Shown here piece by piece: positions 14,991 through 20,891 of a DNA stretch of 25,345 bases (position 1 is its first letter; the number at the start of each line of letters is the position of its first letter). A program made the translations under genes and the position numbers. A model generated the notes under the pieces. That model had not been told where the DNA came from. It saw only the letters and a program-made list of their open reading frames with translations, and did no database searches. Where the stretch lies: positions 1-25,345 of the forward strand of contig WJIN01000186.1 in assembly GCA_014730295.1 (NCBI GenBank), written 5' to 3'. This DNA comes from Promethearchaeota archaeon (GTDB lineage: Archaea > Asgardarchaeota > Lokiarchaeia > Sigynarchaeales > SOKP01).

Positions 14991-16556
14991 TTATTCGATA
15001 TCCACGCGAAGGCCGTATCCGATAAGTCGATACCGACGGTTGATAATGCGTGAAATCGCAAAAATAAAATTTCGCGGTACACATATAGGTGGGTTTAATT
15101 CAATAATATATGTATCTTTCAGGATTTTTTTCACCGTGCCCGCACAGCGCTCGGTTCCAACTACCATTAAAAGACGTTCTCCGTGTTTTAATTCATGGAC
15201 TTTAATCATCTCTTCGGTACCAATAACTCTATCAAGGAGATGGACTTCTAATTCCACTTCATTTAAAACAGGTGGCAAAGTATTGGGCTTCCCCACCAAA
15301 TTTCCTATCAAAGCGTCTCCTTTCGTTAATGCCGGATCGAGTTTTGTTCCGAGTCCGATTAACCCTCCTGGCTTTCCCTCTTCCAGAAAGACGCTTCCTT
15401 GGCTGATACTCACTACTTCTGAAGTGATTGGGACATATCCATCTTTTCTTTTAAGGCCAGGTCTGATCTCTATTTCGTCTCCTACCTTTACTTTTCCTTT
15501 TAGCACAGAACCCCCAATTACACCTCCGATAAGTTGAGTAATATCCGTTCCTGGTTTATTCACGTCAAACGAGCGAGCAATTAGGAATTCAAAATCTTCA
15601 GTTTCATCCAGTTCTGGAGTTGGGATAAATTCCTCAAATGCACTGACAACCAACTCTAAATTCGCGCTAAAAACAGCAGAAGTAGGGATAATAGGTGCAT
15701 TTTCGGCTACAGTGCCTTTTACAAATTCCTTAATCTGATTGAAATTCTTCTGTGCCTCTTCTCGATCCACAGCATCAATTTTATTTTGGATGATAATAAT
15801 ATTTTCTATTCCCGCAATATCCAAGGCCGCAAGATGTTCTCTAGTCTGGGGTTGAGGACATTTCTCATCCGCAGCAATTAATAAACATGCGCCGTCCATA
15901 AGGGATGCTCCGCTCAGCATGGTCGCCATGAGAATCTCGTGTCCTGGGGCATCGACGAACGATATATTTCGTTTAAATTGCACTTGACTGTCACATTTGG
16001 GACATCTAAAACGAGGTTGCCCTTTTTCTCTTTGCTCTTCTAACATATGAAGGGTCATATAATAATCACAAGCCGGACAATATAGGATGGTGGAGTTGGA
16101 GTAGCCTAATTTGATCGAAATTCCCCGTTCTTGCTCTTCTGAATGACGATCCGTCCAATCTCCTGTAAGAGCTTCAACTAATGTCGTTTTACCGTGGTCC
16201 ACATGCCCAACGAGCCCTATATTGCATTCTGCTTGCTGCTTAATAAGAGCTTTTAATTCTGCCGTAGTTTTTTCCTCTTCTGGCGTCTTGGGTTTCTTTT
16301 CTGCTTTTTTCGGTTTTTCGGGTTCTTCTTTCTTTTCTTCCTCAAGACTAACCTTTTGTTCTTTAGGTGTTTCCCCAAGGAGTTTTTGTGCAGTTTCAAT
16401 ATATTTAGAAGCCGTGCTTTTTCCGATACCTTTCACTTTTAATAATTCCTCTACTTTCAGATTGGCGAGTTTTTCGACACTATCGATTCCCGCCTCACGC
16501 AAACTTTCCGCAGTGGCTTTCCCGATCCCAGTGATATCTTCTAATTGTAGAGACAT
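14991..16556 (-). CDS. Translation initiation factor aIF2 gamma with N-terminal helix-hairpin-helix extension
   Basis: GTPase subunit of the aIF2 trimer that carries initiator Met-tRNA to the small ribosomal subunit. The 521 residues exceed the usual length of about 410. The canonical part starts near residue 110: G1 GHVDHGKTT (117-125), switch I region QERGISIKLGY, a zinc knuckle with CPAC and CPKC, G3 DAPGH, G4 NKID and G5 TSAVF, then two beta-barrel domains ending RRYRLIGYGLRVDIE. All GTPase motifs are intact. The extra N-terminus has two helix-hairpin-helix motifs (ITGIGKATAESLREAGI at 8-24 and VKGIGKSTASKYIETA at 41-56), resembling the RadA/Rad51 N-terminal domain, then a Lys/Glu/Pro-rich linker (63-100). 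The extension is in frame from ATG 16556 and uses the same codon style as the rest. Confidence 0.95.
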   Translation of the reverse strand: MSLQLEDITGIGKATAESLREAGIDSVEKLANLKVEELLKVKGIGKSTASKYIETAQKLLGETPKEQKVSLEEEKKEEPEKPKKAEKKPKTPEEEKTTAELKALIKQQAECNIGLVGHVDHGKTTLVEALTGDWTDRHSEEQERGISIKLGYSNSTILYCPACDYYMTLHMLEEQREKGQPRFRCPKCDSQVQFKRNISFVDAPGHEILMATMLSGASLMDGACLLIAADEKCPQPQTREHLAALDIAGIENIIIIQNKIDAVDREEAQKNFNQIKEFVKGTVAENAPIIPTSAVFSANLELVVSAFEEFIPTPELDETEDFEFLIARSFDVNKPGTDITQLIGGVIGGSVLKGKVKVGDEIEIRPGLKRKDGYVPITSEVVSISQGSVFLEEGKPGGLIGLGTKLDPALTKGDALIGNLVGKPNTLPPVLNEVELEVHLLDRVIGTEEMIKVHELKHGERLLMVVGTERCAGTVKKILKDTYIIELNPPICVPRNFIFAISRIINRRYRLIGYGLRVDIE

Positions 16557-16706
16557 AATTTAAAAGTTGAAGGTTGGTAAATATGAATAGAATGGGTTTA
16601 TTCTACTTCCTTATAAAATTTAAGTGTGTTATTTTTTATTAAATTAATTAAAATTAAAAAGAATTAGCTAAATAATTCTAATGCGAATAAATCGAATGTT
16701 ATAGAG

Positions 16707-16934
16707 TTATTTTGTTGTTTTAATTGTCTTAATGGCGCCCGGTTTTTTTTCCAATTCTTTATATGAGACAAAAAGGAGGCTATCCACAAAGAAGGTTGAG
16801 GTTTTTCCGCATGAATCGTCATCATGAAGGATATACACGGGTGCGGGATATTTACTGGTATCGATATCATCTGTCGAGATTCTAAAAATGATTCTTTCGC
16901 CGCAATGGGGGCACGTGTTAAAGCGGAGGGGCAT
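16707..16934 (-). CDS. Small putative zinc-binding protein, unknown family
   Basis: A 75-residue protein with CPHCGERI (Cys8/Cys11) near the N-terminus and a conserved-looking block YILHDDDSCGKTSTFFVDS (about 35-53), which supplies a His and a third Cys as possible metal ligands. The C-terminus is basic. I do not recognise the family. The dense metal-ligand pattern, a normal ATG and the lack of a better frame on the other strand argue for a real gene. It lies upstream of the aIF2-gamma gene on the same strand with about 150 bases between them, so co-transcription is possible. An overlapping frame on the + strand lacks any such pattern. Confidence 0.6.
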   Translation of the reverse strand: MPLRFNTCPHCGERIIFRISTDDIDTSKYPAPVYILHDDDSCGKTSTFFVDSLLFVSYKELEKKPGAIKTIKTTK

Positions 16935-16991
16935 TTCTATTTTGGTGGACTTAATAATTTGCTCTATTTATGGTTAAAAGAATTAAATTCT

Positions 16992-16999
16992 TATAAATA
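16992..16999 (+). promoter_or_regulatory. TATA box for C25 protease gene
   Basis: TATAAATA placed to start transcription near 17022, about 27 bases before ATG 17049. Confidence 0.5.
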
Positions 17000-17048
17000 T
17001 ATTCTTATTTACATAATAACAATAGAGTGAGTTTTTTTATATTTATTG

Positions 17049-19208
17049 ATGAGAATGATCAGAAGCAATCGAAAAAAACTATGTTTTGCGGTCATTTTTT
17101 TATTATTTCTTATACCAGTTATGAGTATCGGTTTCTTTCTGGCAAATGCATCAACACACTCACTTGATGCAGATATTTCTGAGGCGGAATTTGCCCCCGA
17201 CATAGACTTTTCAGAATTACCTCCTATCGATTATGAGACACTAAACGAGAGCTGGTATAATCCCGATATCGAGATGATTATCGTGGTTCCAGACGGGAAT
17301 CAGGACTTTATAGATGCTGTGCAACCATTATGCGATTGGAAAAACGAAAAAGGGGTGAAAACCATCATATTGAGCAATTACTCATCATACGGCCAAGAAG
17401 AAGATGAGCCACAAGTGAAGATCCGCGAAATGATTAAAACATATTATGAATCGGATGGAATACGCTGGGTTTTGCTTGCGGGAGATGCCCAATCCAATAG
17501 GATTCCTATTCAAGAGATCTACAATCCGGATGGAGCTCCGGGAGAAACAGATAAAAAACCAAGTGATTATTATTACGCGGGATTGAATGGAACTTGGGAT
17601 GAAGATGGTGATGGGAATTTTGGCGAATCAGCAGAGTTTAATTCAAATGGGATTGATGAGATAGATTGGATCCCAGAGGTCTATGTGGGGCGATTGCCCG
17701 CGAGCAATTCTGATCAATTAGAAATTATGGTAAATAAGATAATGAGTTATGAAAAAGGAGAATATTCAGGAATATGGATGAATAGGATGCTCTTAGCTGG
17801 GGGGATCTCTGATACCTGTAATGAGGAGCCTCCCGATGGAGAAGATGAAGCAAGATTGACAGAATATATTTGGAAAAATTATGTCCAGGATGAAATGAAT
17901 TTTACTCACTTGTATAAAACAGCATCTTTTTCAGTGGACACAAATGTTATTCTTCCAGATGAAGTAATAGAACTTGATTTAGATAATTTTGATACTAAAT
18001 TCGATACTGGCTATTCCACAGTGTTGTTTGCTGGTCATGGCTCCCCCACTAGTTTTAATTCAGAAAGTCTTGGAGATGTTTATACCGATACTGATGCCTT
18101 TACTTGTTTGAACGATGAAATGCCCTCATTGGTATATGCTGATGCATGCTCCACCGCATCTTATGATATGGTAAGTGATAATAATATCGGCGAGATTTTA
18201 ATTAAAGAAAATAATGCGGGAGCTATAGGTTATATTGGCGCATTACGTAAAACATGGTATAGGCTTAACGACTTTACCTTGGAAATGTTAAATCGGGGAA
18301 ATGCAAAATTATTCTGGAAGATTTTTTTTGAGGAAAAAAAATATCAACAAGGTCGGGCACTTTATGACTCCAAAATTGCTTACATTTATAGTGATTATCT
18401 TCAAGATTATTCGTCTTTACAATATGAATATGAAAGAAAGAATTTATTATCATATAATCTCTTGGGGGATCCAGAAACAGACGTCTATACAAATATTCCC
18501 AAACAAGCGATCAATCCATTCCCAGACGAAATATATGAAGGCCAATTTATAGATGTTCAAATAAAAGATTTAAGGGGTAATTTGGTTCCCTATCCACGTG
18601 TGCATTTGAGAAATGAGCTTGGAGCATATTTTACTGCCTATGGAGATGTGAATGGAAACGTGAAATTAAGACTACCCACGGGTTCAGATCTATCATATAA
18701 TATCACAATAACAGGTCATAATTTACTCCAATCTAACTTTACCTTTACCACTTTATCAGATCAAGAAAAACCTAATAGATTTAAAGTTGCCGCTGTTCCT
18801 CCAGATCCATCAATAAAAGATAATATTTGTTTTGAAATAAGCAGCCAAGATGCAGAATCAGGGCTGGAAAGTATTTTTACGTACATATCAAACGAGAGTT
18901 TGGTGGATTACACCTCAATCAGGTTTAAAAATGAGTATTTAGAAAATCAGAGTCAATTTGAGATCATATTGAATAAACTAGATCCTGGAAATTACCAGTA
19001 TGAGTTTTTTTTAATCGGAAGGGATTATCTCAATAATACGGATACCTATGAATTTAAGATAAATTTTGTCATTGCGAATCCTATCACTGATTATTACCTC
19101 ATAGGCGGGATCTTTACCATCGGCGCAGTTTCGGTTGTATCTTCGTTTATGGGATTTGTTGGGATCAAACAATACCCTAAACACATTGAAAAATCCAAAA
19201 GAACGTAA
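17049..19208 (+). CDS. Gingipain-like C25 family cysteine protease, membrane-anchored
   Basis: A 719-residue exported protease. A hydrophobic signal segment lies at about residues 11-35. The catalytic dyad of peptidase family C25 is visible: His330 in VLFAGHGSP and Cys367 in LVYADACSTASYD, each after a hydrophobic strand as in the caspase-hemoglobinase fold. An acidic stretch, DEDGDGNFGE (near residue 185), may bind calcium. After the protease come beta-rich segments (about 490-680) resembling Ig-like or carboxypeptidase-regulatory domains, then a transmembrane helix (about 683-705) and a basic tail ending KSKRT. It therefore probably works on the outer face of the cell membrane, on peptides or on processing of surface proteins. 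TTG 17046 directly precedes ATG 17049; I choose the ATG. The tail and topology resemble the protein at 12945. Confidence 0.88.
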   Translation: MRMIRSNRKKLCFAVIFLLFLIPVMSIGFFLANASTHSLDADISEAEFAPDIDFSELPPIDYETLNESWYNPDIEMIIVVPDGNQDFIDAVQPLCDWKNEKGVKTIILSNYSSYGQEEDEPQVKIREMIKTYYESDGIRWVLLAGDAQSNRIPIQEIYNPDGAPGETDKKPSDYYYAGLNGTWDEDGDGNFGESAEFNSNGIDEIDWIPEVYVGRLPASNSDQLEIMVNKIMSYEKGEYSGIWMNRMLLAGGISDTCNEEPPDGEDEARLTEYIWKNYVQDEMNFTHLYKTASFSVDTNVILPDEVIELDLDNFDTKFDTGYSTVLFAGHGSPTSFNSESLGDVYTDTDAFTCLNDEMPSLVYADACSTASYDMVSDNNIGEILIKENNAGAIGYIGALRKTWYRLNDFTLEMLNRGNAKLFWKIFFEEKKYQQGRALYDSKIAYIYSDYLQDYSSLQYEYERKNLLSYNLLGDPETDVYTNIPKQAINPFPDEIYEGQFIDVQIKDLRGNLVPYPRVHLRNELGAYFTAYGDVNGNVKLRLPTGSDLSYNITITGHNLLQSNFTFTTLSDQEKPNRFKVAAVPPDPSIKDNICFEISSQDAESGLESIFTYISNESLVDYTSIRFKNEYLENQSQFEIILNKLDPGNYQYEFFLIGRDYLNNTDTYEFKINFVIANPITDYYLIGGIFTIGAVSVVSSFMGFVGIKQYPKHIEKSKRT

Positions 19209-19421
19209 ACATCAACTCAAAGCTTATCTGATAAAATGAAAAAAGCGGTATTTTATGTTTTACCCAATTTAAAGCAAAAATGAGACCTCGAATAGCCCCG
19301 CTCACTTATCCCTTTTAAATTTAATGGTTTTCCATAGAAAACTTTAATTATAAGCTTTTACTACATTTATTTACCTAAAACCATTATGTTTTAAGTTATC
19401 AATTTCCCAGAAATTGAGATA

Positions 19422-19430
19422 CTTAAAAAG
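19422..19430 (+). promoter_or_regulatory. TATA-like box for permuted 5S RNA
   Basis: CTTAAAAAG centred at 19426. Spacing of about 26 bases predicts a start near 19445-19452, at or just inside the outer stem of the RNA. The RNA thus seems to have its own promoter and not to depend on a 16S-23S operon. Confidence 0.45.
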
Positions 19431-19443
19431 TTAATATGGTTGA

Positions 19444-19660
19444 TGTTCGTAGCCACATACGATGTAGCATTCCGCTACAGCGCTGGAAGTTAAACTTTGT
19501 TGCGTTAGTAATAGTACTTCTGTTGAAATCAGCGGGAAATACTAAACTGTGAGTTCGCTCACGGTCATAGTAACAAAGGATAGTACCTGGTCCCATTCCG
19601 AAAGTGCCTCTAACTTGTGGGGGACCGGAAACCCAGAAACGCCTTCTATGTGGCTGAACA
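19444..19660 (+). rRNA. 5S ribosomal RNA, circularly permuted, with added terminal stem
   Basis: All 5S elements are present but in rotated order. First the 3' half: GAAGTTAA of loop B (19486-19493), CTTTGTT (helix II 3', 19495-19501), GCG of loop A (19502-19504), TTAGTA (helix V, 19505-19510), TAGTACT of loop E (19512-19518), GGGAA (19534-19538), TACTAA (helix V, 19540-19545) and CTGTGAG (helix I 3', 19547-19553). A TTCG loop (19554-19557) joins this to the 5' half: CTCACGG (helix I 5', 19558-19564), CATAG of loop A (19566-19570), AACAAAG (helix II 5', 19572-19578), CTGGTCCC (helix III, 19587-19594), CATTCCGAA of loop C (19594-19602) and GGGACCGG (19621-19628). Helix II pairs 7/7, helix V 6/6, helix I 7/7 with one G-U. 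New ends are closed by TGTTC(gt)AGCCACATA (19444-19459) with TATGTGGCTGAACA (19647-19660), and inside that by GCG-CTGG with CCAG-AAA-CGC. A side hairpin GTAGC-ATTCC-GCTAC lies at 19464-19478. A normal 5S is about 120 bases; this locus is 217. Confidence 0.85.
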
Positions 19661-19672
19661 AATATCCTTTTC
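19661..19672 (+). terminator. Possible T-rich terminator of 5S RNA
   Basis: The outer stem is followed by a short T-rich run (CCTTTTCT at 19665-19672), the kind of signal at which archaeal RNA polymerase can stop. It is weak. Confidence 0.3.
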
Positions 19673-19720
19673 TAAATTCTTAAAATTGTGTGAAATAATT
19701 TTTAAATCATCTAAAATACC

Positions 19721-19730
19721 ATAAAATATA
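19721..19730 (+). promoter_or_regulatory. TATA box for small membrane-protein gene
   Basis: ATAAAATATA centred 35 bases before ATG 19760, predicting a leader of roughly 8 bases and separating this gene transcriptionally from the 5S RNA. Confidence 0.45.
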
Positions 19731-19759
19731 CTAAATGAATTACACTCCATAGTTGAAAT

Positions 19760-20284
19760 ATGCCCAAGAAGTATATAGTATTTTTAAAAACAATATGGCG
19801 TTCATGGTTTTTGATCTTAGTTGCTATCATCATCATTTTAGCAATATATAACCCTCCTACTGCGATTATACTAACAATTATCACAATTATCTTATTTGTG
19901 CTTTCCTATATTCCCTCCTTTTTCTTTAAAAATAGGATGTTACGATTCTTGAAAAAATATTATCGAATAGAAGAAAGCGATATCATACGAGAATTTGGGA
20001 AGGATAGGAATAAAATCAGAAAAACTTTATTCGAACTGTCGCAAAACCAACAAAATAGAAATTGGCTAATTATCTTGTTGAATAGTAATTATATTTTTTA
20101 TCATAGCGATTTAGTCGAAAAGTTTAAGGCGCTCTATAACAAGGGATCTGGCGAAAAAGAGATTTATGAGACATTGAAAAAAATAGATATTGAGACAAGG
20201 GCAGAAATTAAAACAATAGAAGACACGCTAAAGCGAAACCAACGACTTGATGCTGGCAAGCAAAATTTAGAAGAAGAACCGTAA
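19760..20284 (+). CDS. Two-helix membrane protein with cytoplasmic domain, unknown
   Basis: A 174-residue protein. Two adjacent hydrophobic helices at about residues 14-30 and 34-54 form a hairpin in the membrane. The remaining 115 residues are charged and helical (ESDIIREFGKDRNKIRKTLF, then SDLVEKFKALYNKGSGEKEI), followed by a long charged helix that may be a coiled coil (residues about 142-165). The middle part has the rhythm of a winged-helix domain, but I cannot confirm that by eye. No known family is recognised. It has its own TATA box and no obvious partner next to it. Confidence 0.65.
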   Translation: MPKKYIVFLKTIWRSWFLILVAIIIILAIYNPPTAIILTIITIILFVLSYIPSFFFKNRMLRFLKKYYRIEESDIIREFGKDRNKIRKTLFELSQNQQNRNWLIILLNSNYIFYHSDLVEKFKALYNKGSGEKEIYETLKKIDIETRAEIKTIEDTLKRNQRLDAGKQNLEEEP

Positions 20285-20355
20285 TTTGTATTGTTTTTTA
20301 GCATTCTAAAAACGAAAATCATAAATTGTTTATCTTTTTTCTAGAAAGATTAATC

Positions 20356-20363
20356 TTTAAATA
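20356..20363 (+). promoter_or_regulatory. TATA box for VOC-fold gene
   Basis: TTTAAATA centred about 32 bases before ATG 20392 predicts a start near 20386 and a leader of about 6 bases. Confidence 0.55.
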
Positions 20364-20391
20364 ATAGATAAGGAAACATACATATAAGAAA

Positions 20392-20862
20392 ATGTCAGAT
20401 CAAGAGAATATAGATATCGGAAATTTAGAAATATTTCAGCTAGGCTACGTTTATCGAGACATCGAAAAGCAAGCACGAATTATGGAAGAAGTATGGGGGA
20501 TGCCAAAGTTCGCTATGCTGGGAGAGAATGAAAATGAAGTAATCTATCGAGGGAGAAAATCAATATACACTACCAAGATCGCGATGAGCAGATATTTTGG
20601 GAAGCAGATAGAGTTAATCGAATGGGTCTCGGGAGAGGGGATACATAAGGAATTTTTAGATAATGGAAATGAAGGATTCCAGCATATTAGTTGTATGGTG
20701 GAAGGACTTGATGACTATATCGAATCTTTCAAGACACATGGCATAGAAGCAGTTTTTATTGGTAGTATCGGAAAACAATATTTTGCTTATTTTGATACGG
20801 TGGACACCTTAGGATATATTATCGAACTTCAGGAAACGAAGAAGAGAAAAAGGCAAAAATAA
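20392..20862 (+). CDS. VOC (glyoxalase/epimerase fold) family protein
   Basis: A 156-residue protein with the paired beta-alpha-beta-beta-beta modules of the vicinal oxygen chelate fold. Strand-borne metal-ligand positions look like Gln in FQLGYVYRD, Glu in QIELIEW, His in GFQHISCMV and Glu in GYIIELQE. A Gln/Glu/His/Glu set is that of human glyoxalase I, while methylmalonyl-CoA epimerases use a different set. The reaction cannot be assigned from this alone: lyase, epimerase, dioxygenase and resistance proteins share the fold. The C-terminus is basic (KKRKRQK). It has its own promoter and converges on the PAS sensor gene with about 30 bases between the stops. Confidence 0.75.
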   Translation: MSDQENIDIGNLEIFQLGYVYRDIEKQARIMEEVWGMPKFAMLGENENEVIYRGRKSIYTTKIAMSRYFGKQIELIEWVSGEGIHKEFLDNGNEGFQHISCMVEGLDDYIESFKTHGIEAVFIGSIGKQYFAYFDTVDTLGYIIELQETKKRKRQK

Positions 20863-20891
20863 ACCATAAATATGGATGGTATTATGAAGGT

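Noticed and set aside
14980..15537. 185-residue frame on the + strand within aIF2-gamma
   Set aside because: Antisense shadow of the initiation factor; its Ser/Pro/Thr-rich product reflects reversed codons.
16664..17030. Two small frames overlapping the zinc protein on either strand
   Set aside because: They lack motifs and are explained as shadows of the frame at 16707-16934, which carries the metal-ligand pattern.
19444..19660. SRP RNA or RNase P RNA as the identity of this structured RNA
   Set aside because: The SRP helix 8 pattern and the conserved RNase P core blocks are missing, while all 5S consensus blocks and helices are present in rotated order.
19444..19660. 5S rRNA with a simple internal insertion, as in Halococcus
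   Set aside because: An insertion keeps the 5'-half blocks ahead of the 3'-half blocks. Here GAAGTTAA and TAGTACT precede CATAG and CATTCCGAA, and helix I is closed by a tetraloop in the middle.
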